Assembly: GCA_039821125.1 (NCBI GenBank) | Contig: JBCBOR010000012.1 | Coordinates: forward strand, 19,113 to 83,112 | Direction of reading: 5' to 3' | DNA: 64,000 nt | From: Thermohalobaculum sp039821125 | Lineage (GTDB): Bacteria; Pseudomonadota; Alphaproteobacteria; Rhodobacterales; Rhodobacteraceae | Shown: piece after piece, positions 8,701 through 16,011 of the stretch | Numbering within the stretch: the stretch's first letter is position 1 | Layout: every line of letters begins with the position of its first letter | The notes under the pieces: generated by a model | Seen by the model: the letters and a program-made list of their open reading frames with translations, nothing else | The model's database searches: none | What the model was told of the DNA's origin: nothing | Program-made: the position numbers and the translations under genes

Positions 8701-9192
8701 CTCGAGGATGTCATCGTGCGGTCCTCTGCCACGTTCCGCGATGTTCTGCGCGAGGGCGGCCTCGACGATGCCGAGGACGAGGTCACGAGCGACGGTCTGG
8801 CCTTCCGCAAGGTGTGGATCCCGTTCTCCTACGACAACGATGTGATCACGCTGACCGACGCGATTGCGACCAGTTCAGCGCTGGGGCTGAAGGTGAACGG
8901 CACGGTGGACGAGGGCGACGGGGCGCTCGACCTCTACGGGGTGATCTCGCCTGCCTATGGCCTGACCGGGGTGCTGGACGAGATACCGGTGCTGGGCACC
9001 ATCCTGTCGGGCGGCGAAGGCGAGGGCATCCTGGCCATGACCTTCTCGGTCTCGGGCCCCATGCGCGATCCGAGTTTCGCCGTGAACCCGCTGTCGATCC
9101 TGACGCCGGGGATCCTGCGCAACGTGTTCGAGGGCAGGGGGCGCCCGGTCTCGGACGGGTTCGAGGAGCGTATCAACCGCGAGGGTCGGTGA
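5716..9192 (+). CDS. AsmA-like / DUF3971 family giant envelope protein
   Basis: A 1158-residue protein with one N-terminal transmembrane segment (about residues 30-50) and a long periplasmic body made of repeating beta-strands. This architecture matches the AsmA/YhdP/TamB bridge-like lipid-transport superfamily, which spans the periplasm and supports phospholipid movement to the outer membrane. The C-terminal 150 residues (LYGVISPAYGLTGVLDEIPVLG and AMTFSVSGPMRDP) match the AsmA-like C-terminal domain. The ATG at 5716 has AGAGG 5 bp upstream; a GTG at 5713 is also possible. Its 3' end overlaps gluQ by 20 bp in convergent orientation. Lipid transport is inferred from the family. Confidence 0.85.
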   Translation: MAFSRSSTTASQAATRRTVAGGCTWVMGVCLRVVISTATIVLIAVGVLVLRLNQGPIEVPMLGHLTAEQVNAASDTSRISVGNTVLMLGDGDAPTGVQFQDVRVETIDGEPLFAIPRMNTRLNTGDLLRGLVRPEKVRLVAPEAQFFRTADGRFRFGIGMGDGIALGDETPQPETDNSGADVNGADVNGAGATQAGLNAMAVIIDGFFGRSAAVPELQRLEHIEIHGANLSYEDRMTGIAWRTNDADFEIFRTNEGLHADLKVAVIEQGVPGAAIRLRAQHTFDDGATQFDAAFGGLSARQISRQVPQLDWLAAISGDVEGRAAVMIAADGTVETLAGEIIAENGRVANLGDGSQFDVARLVFRADPKAGRLHIDEFQVLASGLDADLTGFADYRTGADNAPVMLSSQLDIQRLHMRLPEVFSEPQFFDGGQITSRWHIAEQKVEVAGARLSRGDLSLQVDGRLVFDEDHLVTDLRASAANARIGDLVALWPIAAAVNARSWIAENIVDARIDNMAAQMRIGAGEPQLALDFQYSDLTARYLGNMSPIEGAVGRGHLSYHDLYLEMDEGHVSPGGGSRIELGGSRVAITELWGEVTPADIEVVARGATASVLRLIDEPPLGLVKKLGLDARSVGGSAEVRTRLQFPLIADLKIEEIGVDARAALAAVALPLKLGDGEVAQVRADALDLRADVTGMILSGATRVDGVPLEVTWTEDYGLTPSRRDIELSGRLTPELLARFGATDLPFQGTAPFDLDVRQIGGGAMAFVLEADLDPAEVALEPLGWTKAPGERADLKIEGTFGDRIRLSDLAFGSRDLTVEGALDLTEAGDLISASLSRVEIGSWADVSAEIEPGDGGALDVKLSGALLDVSDRLDSDDDAAASEDETPSRAVNVAMNLDQVRVSEAIVLANATGRLVQTATGAITGTLTANLGGRAPVWIAFEDIPGENGTLSITGEDAGAVLQAADLYHGAQGGRLVLDATLHEGKAPSVTGRVRLEDVIVRSSATFRDVLREGGLDDAEDEVTSDGLAFRKVWIPFSYDNDVITLTDAIATSSALGLKVNGTVDEGDGALDLYGVISPAYGLTGVLDEIPVLGTILSGGEGEGILAMTFSVSGPMRDPSFAVNPLSILTPGILRNVFEGRGRPVSDGFEERINREGR

Positions 9193-10036
9193 TCCCTGCC
9201 AGGGCGAGCACGTCATCAGGTGACAGGCCTGCCGCGCGATAGGCCGCTATGGTGCGCGCATCGTCGCGTTTGGCAAGCCGTCGCCCGGTGTTATCCGTGA
9301 TCAGGCGATGGTGATTGTAGACTGGGACCGGCAGGTCGAGCAGCGCCTGCAGAAGGCGGTGAATCGGCGTCATCGGGAAGAGATCGTGGCCGCGGGTGAT
9401 CCGCGTCACGCCCTGATAGGCATCGTCCACCACAACCGCCAGATGATAGGCCGCAGCGCCGTCGCGGCGGGAGAGGACGATGTCGCCCGCGCGGGAGGCG
9501 AGCCACGCGGCAGACAGCGCTTGCCGCCCCGTCTGGCCCTCGGGACCCGAGCCGATGTCATCAAATGCCAGCTGGTCGACGGTTGCCGCGCCGCCGATGT
9601 GATCGAAGGCCTTTGCCAGGTCGAGACGGATCGCGGTCCCGGGCACCGCTGCAAGGCCGCGGGCGCGGCAGGTGCCGGGATAGACCGGGCCATCGATGCC
9701 ATGCGGGGCGCGTGCGGCATCGGCAATGTCCCGGCGGGTACAGGTGCAGCCATAGGTCAGGCCGAGCGAGGACAGCCGATCCAGCGCTTCGGTGTAGGCA
9801 GACGTCCGGGTGCTCTGATGCAGGATCTCACCGTCCCAGTCGATCCCGAGCCAGTGCAGATCCGTCTCTATCGCATCACGGAATTCCGGTCGGACGCGAC
9901 TTTGATCGAGATCTTCGAGCCGGAGCAGAAACCGCCCGCCATCACGGCGTGCAGCCTGCCATCCGCACCAGGCGGAATAGGCGTGGCCAAGATGCAAGAG
10001 CCCGGTCGGGCTTGGAGCGAACCGGTCGGTGATCAT
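9173..10036 (-). CDS. gluQ: Glutamyl-Q tRNA(Asp) synthetase
   Basis: GluQ-RS activates glutamate and attaches it to the queuosine base at position 34 of tRNA-Asp. The 287-residue protein resembles the catalytic half of GluRS without the anticodon-binding domain. It has FAPSPTG and the HLGH signature (residues 15-18), a zinc-site region with CTC and a downstream YPGTC, and a KMSKS-like RLAKRDD. The start is ATG 10036 because the only upstream in-frame candidate is a TTG. The tgt gene in this window makes the queuosine precursor, so the two belong to the same tRNA modification pathway. Confidence 0.94.
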   Translation of the reverse strand: MITDRFAPSPTGLLHLGHAYSAWCGWQAARRDGGRFLLRLEDLDQSRVRPEFRDAIETDLHWLGIDWDGEILHQSTRTSAYTEALDRLSSLGLTYGCTCTRRDIADAARAPHGIDGPVYPGTCRARGLAAVPGTAIRLDLAKAFDHIGGAATVDQLAFDDIGSGPEGQTGRQALSAAWLASRAGDIVLSRRDGAAAYHLAVVVDDAYQGVTRITRGHDLFPMTPIHRLLQALLDLPVPVYNHHRLITDNTGRRLAKRDDARTIAAYRAAGLSPDDVLALAGITDPRG

Positions 10037-10160
10037 GGGCTGTTGATCCCCGGCATGACCGCGAGATGTCAATCATGTGTCCGGCTTGCGCCGCATTTTT
10101 GTTGCACTGCACAATGAAATCGGTGTAGTTAGATGCGAGCGCAGAAAAGAGGCTGTACAC

Positions 10161-10946
10161 ATGGCATCCCAAAACGACTTCTCCTTCGAGACGTGGAACG
10201 CTCCGGCGACGGAGGCCTTCCGCTTCTGGATCAGCTTTTTCCCGACCGCTCCGCTGTTTGGCGTCGAGTGGCGCTATGCGGACATGATGGGCGGATTCGA
10301 GGCCCCGGTGGCCCCGAAACCGGCGCCGGCCAAGGCGCCTGCGAAACCGAAAGCCGCCGCGAAGACCGCCAAGCCAGACGTTGCCGCACAGAAGCCTGCC
10401 ACCAATGGTGAAGCGCCGAAGGCGAAAACGGCCCCCAAGACAGCGGTCAAGGCCGAGGCTGTGACGCCTGAGGCTCCAGCGGCCAAGGCTTCGAAAGCCG
10501 AGACAGCGCCAGCCAAGCCTGCTGTTATCGAGAAGGCCCCTGCAAAAGCGCCGGAGGCGGCTCCGGTGAGCAAAACGGCCGAACCGGTCGCTGAGGTGAA
10601 GGCCACGCCCGCGAAAGCCGCGCCTGCAAAAGCCGCGCCTGCAAAGGTCGAAGAGAAACCTGTCGCTGCGAAGGTTGCCGAGAAACAGGCACCTGCGAAA
10701 GCCGCAGAGAAGCCAGAGCCTGCCAAAGCTGTCGATCCCAGCACGGCGCCGGATGACCTGAAGATGATCAAAGGCGTTGGCCCGGGTCTCGAGAAACAAC
10801 TCAACGGGCTCGGGATCTACCAGTTCGCGCAAATTGCGAAGATGTCTGAGAAAGACCTGCAATCGGTCGACGACCGCCTGACTTCGTTCAAGGGCCGGTG
10901 CTTCCGGGACGACTGGGTCGGGCAGGCGAAAACGCTGCTTGGCTGA
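10161..10946 (+). CDS. Lys/Ala/Pro-rich protein with C-terminal helix-hairpin-helix domain
   Basis: A 261-residue protein in three parts. The N-terminus (1-45) is aromatic (FSFETW, FRFWISFF). The middle (about 45-195) is low complexity, built from Lys, Ala, Pro and Glu like a histone H1 tail. The C-terminal 65 residues (DDLKMIKGVGPGLEKQLNGLG to FRDDWVGQAKTLL) are a helix-hairpin-helix-type domain that is also found appended to NuoE and ribosomal L21 proteins in Rhodobacterales. The start ATG follows an AAGAGG site. It is convergent with tpiA. The role is unknown; nucleic-acid binding or a phasin-like role would be guesses. Confidence 0.7.
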   Translation: MASQNDFSFETWNAPATEAFRFWISFFPTAPLFGVEWRYADMMGGFEAPVAPKPAPAKAPAKPKAAAKTAKPDVAAQKPATNGEAPKAKTAPKTAVKAEAVTPEAPAAKASKAETAPAKPAVIEKAPAKAPEAAPVSKTAEPVAEVKATPAKAAPAKAAPAKVEEKPVAAKVAEKQAPAKAAEKPEPAKAVDPSTAPDDLKMIKGVGPGLEKQLNGLGIYQFAQIAKMSEKDLQSVDDRLTSFKGRCFRDDWVGQAKTLLG

Positions 10947-10968
10947 ACCCGCTGCGTGTGGCGGGCGT

Positions 10969-11715
10969 CTAGCCCGCCGCCGCGATGATGCCGAGGAAAT
11001 CCTCGGCCTTCAGACTGGCGCCGCCGACCAGTCCGCCATCCACATCGGCGATGGCGAAGATCTCGGCGGCATTACCCGGCTTCACCGACCCCCCGTAGAG
11101 CAGGCGTATACCTGCGCCCGCATCCGCGCCTAAGCGTTCGATGAGATCGGCACGCATGGCCGCGTGAACCTCGGCAATCTGATCGAGCGTCGGGGTGCGC
11201 CCGGTGCCGATGGCCCAGACCGGTTCGTAGGCGACAACGGTGGTTTCGGGGGCCGCGCCATCAGGCACCGAGGCCGCGAGTTGCTCGGAAATCACCGAGA
11301 GGGTCTTGCCGCTGTCGCGCTCGGCTTCGGTCTCGCCAACGCAGATGATCGCGGTGGCGCCCGCGGCATGGGCCGCCTCGGACTTGGCGCGGACAAGATC
11401 GGAGGTCTCGCCATGATCGGCGCGGCGCTCGGAGTGCCCGGTGATGATATGCGTGGCGCCGGCATCGGCGAGCATTGAGGCCGAAAGATCGCCGGTATGG
11501 GCGCCGCTCGCGGCCGTGTGGCAATCCTGCGCGCCAATGGCGACCGGCGTGCCCGCGGCACGGACAGCGAATGCGGAGATCAGGGTCGCGGGCGGACAGA
11601 TCAGCACGTCGCATCCCGGTGCCGCCGCGCCCGCGATCAAGGCGTCGAGTTCCGAGATCGAGGCCGCGAGGCCGTTCATCTTCCAGTTTCCTGCAGCGAG
11701 TTTGCGGTTCGGCAT
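10969..11715 (-). CDS. tpiA: Triosephosphate isomerase
   Basis: TpiA interconverts dihydroxyacetone phosphate and glyceraldehyde 3-phosphate in central carbon metabolism. The 248-residue TIM barrel shows the standard catalytic set: NWKMNG with K12, ITGHSERR with the catalytic His, the glutamate in YEPVWAIGTG, and the phosphate-binding LLYGGSVKPGNA. The ATG at 11715 follows a G-rich ribosome binding site (GGGGGGATCCC). It is the last gene of a minus-strand run that starts with the Fe-S genes. Confidence 0.97.
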   Translation of the reverse strand: MPNRKLAAGNWKMNGLAASISELDALIAGAAAPGCDVLICPPATLISAFAVRAAGTPVAIGAQDCHTAASGAHTGDLSASMLADAGATHIITGHSERRADHGETSDLVRAKSEAAHAAGATAIICVGETEAERDSGKTLSVISEQLAASVPDGAAPETTVVAYEPVWAIGTGRTPTLDQIAEVHAAMRADLIERLGADAGAGIRLLYGGSVKPGNAAEIFAIADVDGGLVGGASLKAEDFLGIIAAAG

Positions 11716-11725
11716 GGGATCCCCC

Positions 11726-12109
11726 CTAGAGGCCGGCGGGGTTGCCCGGCGGCATGGTCGTCCAGACCGTGATGGCCGCCACGAGACCAATGATCAAGAT
11801 CAGAGCGAGGATGACAGCGAAGATTTCCGCCCGGACGTGCCGGGTCCTGAAGACGATGTCGCAATCGGTATCGGGCGTCACATGGACGATGTAGTCGGCA
11901 TCGCCAAATGCCTTGCGGAAGCGGTTGTCAGGCGCCAGCGGATGTGTCTCGCGCTTCCAGGCGAACCAATGCCAGCGGTCGATTTCGACGGTGCCGGAGA
12001 TCTTGCCTTGTGCTTCCGTTGAAAACTCCACGGGGCCGGGGATCGAGCTTGAGAAGATCCGCAGGACCCGGGTGCGCGCACCTGCCTTGAGAGCGATCCG
12101 GCGGGTCAT
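11726..12109 (-). CDS. Small protein with C-terminal membrane anchor, unknown function
   Basis: A 127-residue protein. The first 95 residues are soluble and beta-rich, with WHWFAWKRE near residue 46. They are followed by one strong hydrophobic segment (about residues 96-117, FAVILALILIIGLVAAITVW), giving a tail-anchored topology. The ATG follows directly on the TGA of the TfoX-like gene, so translation is coupled. I do not recognise a named family. Confidence 0.65.
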   Translation of the reverse strand: MTRRIALKAGARTRVLRIFSSSIPGPVEFSTEAQGKISGTVEIDRWHWFAWKRETHPLAPDNRFRKAFGDADYIVHVTPDTDCDIVFRTRHVRAEIFAVILALILIIGLVAAITVWTTMPPGNPAGL

Positions 12110-12505
12110 TCAGGTCTTCGTCTTCGGTTTGGACTTGGCGCGGGCGGCCTTGCGGGCCTTGGCCGCGCGCTTCTCGGCGGCGGCATTTTCTGCCGGGACG
12201 AGGGAGCGGCGGGCCCATAGAGCGGCTTCCTCCCAGTCGTCCATGGCATCATCGGGCAAGCGCCAATAGGGCATTGCGATGGGTTTGGCCTTGCCGTCAT
12301 AGACCCATTGCTCGCCGCCAGCCGCTTCGTAGTCCGGCCCGAGCGCGTCGTCACCGCGCATGAAGATGACCTCGTCAACCAGCAAGGCAAAGCACGCATC
12401 ACCGACATAGACCCCTGCGCCGCCGAACATGCGTTTGATCTCGACCGGGCCGACGCCGGAGAAGAGGTCGCGCACGTGATCGCGGAACTCGGGGGACAGG
12501 GCCAT
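12110..12505 (-). CDS. TfoX N-terminal domain protein
   Basis: A 131-residue protein with the TfoX N-terminal domain: a DLFSGVGPVEIKRMFGGAGVY signature near residues 14-34, then FALLVDEVIFMRG and a PYWRLPDD segment. Full-length TfoX/Sxy is a competence regulator in gammaproteobacteria. Stand-alone N-domains like this are widespread and uncharacterised. The C-terminal 25 residues are a Lys/Ala-rich tail. It overlaps no neighbour but abuts the genes on both sides within 2 bp, forming part of one minus-strand unit. Confidence 0.85.
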   Translation of the reverse strand: MALSPEFRDHVRDLFSGVGPVEIKRMFGGAGVYVGDACFALLVDEVIFMRGDDALGPDYEAAGGEQWVYDGKAKPIAMPYWRLPDDAMDDWEEAALWARRSLVPAENAAAEKRAAKARKAARAKSKPKTKT

Positions 12506-12506
12506 G

Positions 12507-12872
12507 TCAGAGGCCGAGAAAGTCGTAAGCCGTCCAAAGGATGGCCCCTGCGACCAGCACCATCCCGCCGATCACGGCGGGGGACATCACAGGGCGTTCA
12601 AGCGGCAGCAGCGTGATCGCCGTGTCCTGTTCTGGCACCACGGAGATCGCCGCAAGATCCGCGCCATCAATCAGGTTCTCGGGGGCCAAGGCCGCAGTCT
12701 CGGGCAGGGCGCCGCCACCCCGGCGTTCGATCTCGACACGACCCTCAGGCGCACCGTCCAGAACCGTGGCGCGAAAGCGGATCGCCGGGACGGGTTTGTC
12801 TGCGACGATCAAGCGCGTGCGTTCACCGGCACGCATCAGCTGGGTTCCCGGCGGACGCAGACGCCGGCGCAT
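12507..12872 (-). CDS. Tail-anchored hypothetical protein
   Basis: A 121-residue protein whose ATG overlaps the TGA of the Fe-S carrier gene by one base (TGATG). The N-terminal 95 residues are soluble with several short beta-strand-like stretches (RTRLIVADKPVPAIRFRATVL). A single hydrophobic segment closes the protein (about 96-116). Like the gene at 11726-12109 it has a C-terminal anchor, so the unit encodes two tail-anchored proteins flanking the TfoX-like one. No family is recognised. Confidence 0.6.
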   Translation of the reverse strand: MRRRLRPPGTQLMRAGERTRLIVADKPVPAIRFRATVLDGAPEGRVEIERRGGGALPETAALAPENLIDGADLAAISVVPEQDTAITLLPLERPVMSPAVIGGMVLVAGAILWTAYDFLGL

Positions 12873-13222
12873 CACATGCCGTCGAACTTGATCGACTCGC
12901 CGCAGCCACACGCCTCGCTGACATTGGGGTTGTTGAAGACGAACCCGGATTCCAGCAGCGAGGTCTGATAGTCGATCTCGGTCCCGATCAGGAACATCTG
13001 CGCCATGGGTGCAATCATCACCCGCGCGCCTTCGCGCTCGACGACAGCATCGTGCTCGCCGATCTCGCTGGCGTGTTCCATGGTATACTCCATGCCAGCG
13101 CACCCGCCCTTCTTCACCCCGATCCGCAGGCCTTTGACCTCGCCTGATGACATCAGATGGTTGATCCGCTTGACCGCGGCATCGGTCATGGTGACCGGGT
13201 CTTTTCCAGGAATGCCGAACAT
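12872..13222 (-). CDS. HesB/IscA/SufA-type iron-sulfur cluster carrier
   Basis: A-type carriers receive Fe-S clusters from a scaffold and deliver them to apoproteins. The 116-residue protein has the three invariant cysteines, C41 (KKGGCAGMEY) and C105/C107 in the C-terminal ACGCGESI motif. Size and motifs fit SufA/ErpA; the exact paralogue cannot be fixed from sequence alone. It follows sufT at 52 bp on the same strand. No other suf or isc genes lie in the window. Confidence 0.93.
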   Translation of the reverse strand: MFGIPGKDPVTMTDAAVKRINHLMSSGEVKGLRIGVKKGGCAGMEYTMEHASEIGEHDAVVEREGARVMIAPMAQMFLIGTEIDYQTSLLESGFVFNNPNVSEACGCGESIKFDGM

Positions 13223-13274
13223 CAGCGCCTCCGTTTCACATGAAACACTAACACATTGTTAATATTGCAATTTC

Positions 13275-13640
13275 CTAAATGAAGCCAAGCTCCAGCCGGG
13301 CTTCATCGGACAGCATGTCGAGACCCCAGGGCGGCTCCCAGACCAGCTGCACATCCACCGTCTTTACGCCCGGCAAAGGCTCGACCGCGTCGGCAACCCA
13401 GCCCGGCATCTCGCCCGCAACAGGACAGCCCGGCGCGGTCAGCGACATGTCAATGTCGACCGCGTTCTCATCGCTGATCCGGATCGAGTAGATCAGACCG
13501 AGATCGTAGATGTTCACCGGGATCTCGGGATCATGCACTGACCGGCACGCCTCGACGATCTGAGGATACAGCGGATGATCCTCGCTCGACGGTTTGATCA
13601 GCGGTTCGCCTTCGGTCGGCGTGTCGGTCTGGTCGTTCAT
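13275..13640 (-). CDS. sufT: SufT-like MIP18/DUF59 Fe-S assembly factor
   Basis: DUF59 proteins assist maturation or transfer of Fe-S clusters. The 121-residue protein contains the family core from about residue 25: YPQIVEACRSVHDPEIPVNIYDLGLIY, the cysteine in LTAPGCPVAGEMP, and the Trp/Pro-rich VWEPPWGLDMLSDEARLELG end. The C-terminal part matches SufT proteins of SUF operons closely. It sits upstream of the A-type carrier gene on the same strand, so the two probably act together. Confidence 0.9.
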   Translation of the reverse strand: MNDQTDTPTEGEPLIKPSSEDHPLYPQIVEACRSVHDPEIPVNIYDLGLIYSIRISDENAVDIDMSLTAPGCPVAGEMPGWVADAVEPLPGVKTVDVQLVWEPPWGLDMLSDEARLELGFI

Positions 13641-13728
13641 GGCGGTCGCCCCCGAGTGATCTCTTGCGCTTGATATAGTAGCATCGTGCCCCGAGATAAA
13701 TGGTCAGGTTTTCAGCGGAGTGAATGAG

Positions 13729-14313
13729 ATGGGTCGAGCGCTTGCAGGATTGGCCTTTTTGGCGGCGTTGGCTGCCGCGGGACAGGCGCACGCCGACTTC
13801 GCGACAGACCTGGCCAAAGCGGCCGAGGACCGGGCGCGCCATGATGTGCGCTATGACCCCAGTTATGTCTCGATCGCCTATCCGATGGGGGACGTGCCGG
13901 CGAATACAGGTGTCTGCACCGATGTGGTGATCCGAGCGCTGCGCACGCTGGGCGTGGATCTGCAGGAACGCGTCCATCGCGACATGAAGGCCAATTTCCG
14001 AAAATATCCAAAGATCTGGGGGCTGAAACGGCCCGATCCGAACATCGACCATCGCCGGGTGCCAAATCTTGAGACCTACCTGACGCGCCGAGGGGCAAAG
14101 GTGGCGCTGAGTTCGGACCCGGCGGCGTTCAAGCCCGGCGATATCGTGACGTGGCGACTGCCCGGAAACCTGCCGCATATGGGGATCGTGACGACACAGA
14201 CCGCCCCCAGCGGCAACCCGATGATCGCGCACAATATCGGGGCAGGTCCCGAGATCGAGGACATGCTGTTCTCCTACCCGATCACCGCGCATTTCCGTTG
14301 GGATGGTCGCTGA
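13729..14313 (+). CDS. Secreted DUF1287 (NlpC/P60-like) protein
   Basis: A 194-residue exported protein. Residues 1-22 form a signal peptide (MGRALAGLAFLAALAAAGQAHA). The mature part matches DUF1287, a family with a circularly arranged cysteine-peptidase-like fold: GVCTDVVIRALR places a candidate catalytic Cys at position 63, DHRRVPNL is the family signature, and LPHMGIV supplies a His at 150. Such proteins are thought to act on murein peptides; no substrate is proven. The ATG at 13729 is chosen because GGAG lies 8 bp upstream. It is divergent from sufT. Confidence 0.85.
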   Translation: MGRALAGLAFLAALAAAGQAHADFATDLAKAAEDRARHDVRYDPSYVSIAYPMGDVPANTGVCTDVVIRALRTLGVDLQERVHRDMKANFRKYPKIWGLKRPDPNIDHRRVPNLETYLTRRGAKVALSSDPAAFKPGDIVTWRLPGNLPHMGIVTTQTAPSGNPMIAHNIGAGPEIEDMLFSYPITAHFRWDGR

Positions 14314-14395
14314 CAGTCATTGCTGGTGCGCGCCGTACTTTGTCCCGCGCCTGATCTGCGGTAAACTTGCGTGATTACGGTGCGTGGGGGCAATC

Positions 14396-14761
14396 ATGAG
14401 TGAGCAAACACCGGCCAAGCCGAGCGGCAATCCGCCGGCCAATGCCGTTCAAATCATCTGGATCCTGTATCTCGCCAGTATCGTCATCGGGCTTGCGGGG
14501 ATTGTCGGGGTCATCTGGGCCTATGTCGCTCGCGGCGAGACAACCGAGGCGGATTGGGAGCATTCCCATTTCACCTTCCAGATCCGCACGTTCTGGATCG
14601 GAATGCTGTTCATCTTCATCGGGATCGTTCTGGCGTTTGTGCTCATCGGCTTCCTGGTCTTGCTGGCGGTTCTGATCTGGCTGGTGGTGCGGAGCGTCAA
14701 GGGATTGCAGGCTCACGGCAACCAGGCGCCAATTCCGAACCCGCAGACATGGCTGTGGTGA
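14396..14761 (+). CDS. COG3671-type integral membrane protein
   Basis: A 121-residue protein with three hydrophobic segments (about residues 20-43, 67-85 and 85-102) and the ending VVRSVKGLQAHGNQAPIPNPQTWLW, which is the hallmark of the COG3671 membrane family. The function of the family is unknown. The ATG at 14396 is preceded by a GGGGG stretch 5 bp upstream. It lies 45 bp before tgt on the same strand. Confidence 0.8.
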   Translation: MSEQTPAKPSGNPPANAVQIIWILYLASIVIGLAGIVGVIWAYVARGETTEADWEHSHFTFQIRTFWIGMLFIFIGIVLAFVLIGFLVLLAVLIWLVVRSVKGLQAHGNQAPIPNPQTWLW

Positions 14762-14806
14762 ACGGGGTCGCTTGATGCCAGCTGCCGCGCTCGGTAGAGA
14801 GCGCGG

Positions 14807-15937
14807 ATGACAGATCGCTTTTCCTTCGACATTCACGGTCGCGATGGACGGGCCCGCACGGGCGTGATCCACACCAGGCGTGGCGAGATCCGCACACCCG
14901 CCTTCATGCCGGTGGGAACGGCGGCCACCGTGAAGGCGATGCTGCCGGGATCGGTGCGCGAGACCGGGGCCGATATCCTGCTGGGGAACACCTATCACCT
15001 GATGTTGCGCCCGGGGGCCGAGCGGGTCGCGCGGCTGGGCGGTCTCCACCGGTTCATGAACTGGGATCGTCCGATCCTGACCGATTCGGGTGGCTTCCAG
15101 GTGATGAGCCTCGCGGATCTGCGCAAGCTGACCGAAGAGGGCGTGACCTTTGCCAGTCATATCGACGGGTCCCGGCATATGCTAAGCCCGGAGACGTCGA
15201 TGCAGATCCAGCGCCATCTTGGCTCGGACATCGTGATGTGTTTCGACGAGTGCCCCGCCTTGCCGGGCGCGCGGCCTCAGATCGAGGCGAGCATGCGTTT
15301 GTCGATGAGGTGGGCGGCGCGTTCGCGCGAGGCCTTTGGCGACCGGCCGGGTCATGCGTTGTTCGGGATCCAGCAGGGCGGGTTGGAGCAGGATCTGCGC
15401 GGCGAAAGCGCCGAGGCGCTGAAACGCATTGGCTTTGACGGCTACGCCATCGGCGGGCTTGCGGTGGGCGAGGGGCAGGAGGCGATGCTCGGCGTTCTCG
15501 ATTACGCACCCGGCCAGCTGCCCGAGGACAAGCCGCGCTATCTGATGGGGGTTGGCAAACCCGACGATATCGTCGGTGCCGTGCAGCGCGGGGTCGATAT
15601 GTTCGACTGCGTGTTGCCCTCGCGGTCAGGCCGAACGGGGCAAGCGTTCACGCGCCGCGGGGTCGTCAACATCAAGAACGCCCGCCATGCGGAGGATCCG
15701 CGTCCGCTGGATCCGGAGTGCACCTGTCCCTGCTGCTCAGGATATAGCCGGGCCTATCTGCACCATGTGTTCCGCTCGAACGAGATCATCTCGTCCATGC
15801 TGCTGACCTGGCACAACCTGCATTACTATCAGGAACTTATGGGTGGTTTGCGCCGGTCGATTGCAGAGGGGCGTTTGGACGCCTTCGTGGACGACTTCCA
15901 CGCCGAGCGGGCGAAAGGCGATATCGATCCGCTCTAG
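14807..15937 (+). CDS. tgt: Queuine tRNA-ribosyltransferase
   Basis: TGT exchanges guanine-34 for preQ1 in tRNAs with GUN anticodons, a step of queuosine synthesis. The 376-residue TIM barrel has D93 in ILTDSGGFQVMSL, the nucleophile region MFDCVLPSRSGRTGQAFT, and a C-terminal zinc site made by CTCPCC and the nearby AYLHH. GluQ-RS at 9173 acts on the product base in tRNA-Asp. A bidirectional hairpin follows the stop codon. Confidence 0.97.
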   Translation: MTDRFSFDIHGRDGRARTGVIHTRRGEIRTPAFMPVGTAATVKAMLPGSVRETGADILLGNTYHLMLRPGAERVARLGGLHRFMNWDRPILTDSGGFQVMSLADLRKLTEEGVTFASHIDGSRHMLSPETSMQIQRHLGSDIVMCFDECPALPGARPQIEASMRLSMRWAARSREAFGDRPGHALFGIQQGGLEQDLRGESAEALKRIGFDGYAIGGLAVGEGQEAMLGVLDYAPGQLPEDKPRYLMGVGKPDDIVGAVQRGVDMFDCVLPSRSGRTGQAFTRRGVVNIKNARHAEDPRPLDPECTCPCCSGYSRAYLHHVFRSNEIISSMLLTWHNLHYYQELMGGLRRSIAEGRLDAFVDDFHAERAKGDIDPL

Positions 15938-15966
15938 GAAGCCGTGCGATCACCAGCGTAACAAAA

Positions 15967-15990
15967 AAAGGGGCCGTCGCCGGCCCCTTT
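15967..15990. terminator. Bidirectional intrinsic terminator between tgt and the FadL-like gene
   Basis: A 10-bp perfect stem (AAAGGGGCCG at 15967-15976 with CGGCCCCTTT at 15981-15990) has a 4-base TCGC loop. An A run on the left (from 15963) and TTT on the right allow use on both strands. It lies between convergent genes. Confidence 0.8.
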
Positions 15991-16011
15991 CCATCTGATA
16001 CCGGGGTTGGC

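Noticed and set aside
10960..10978. GC-rich hairpin between the helix-hairpin-helix gene and tpiA
   Set aside because: The stem is good (GGCGGGC/GCCCGCC) but no T tract follows on either strand, and it overlaps the tpiA stop codon.
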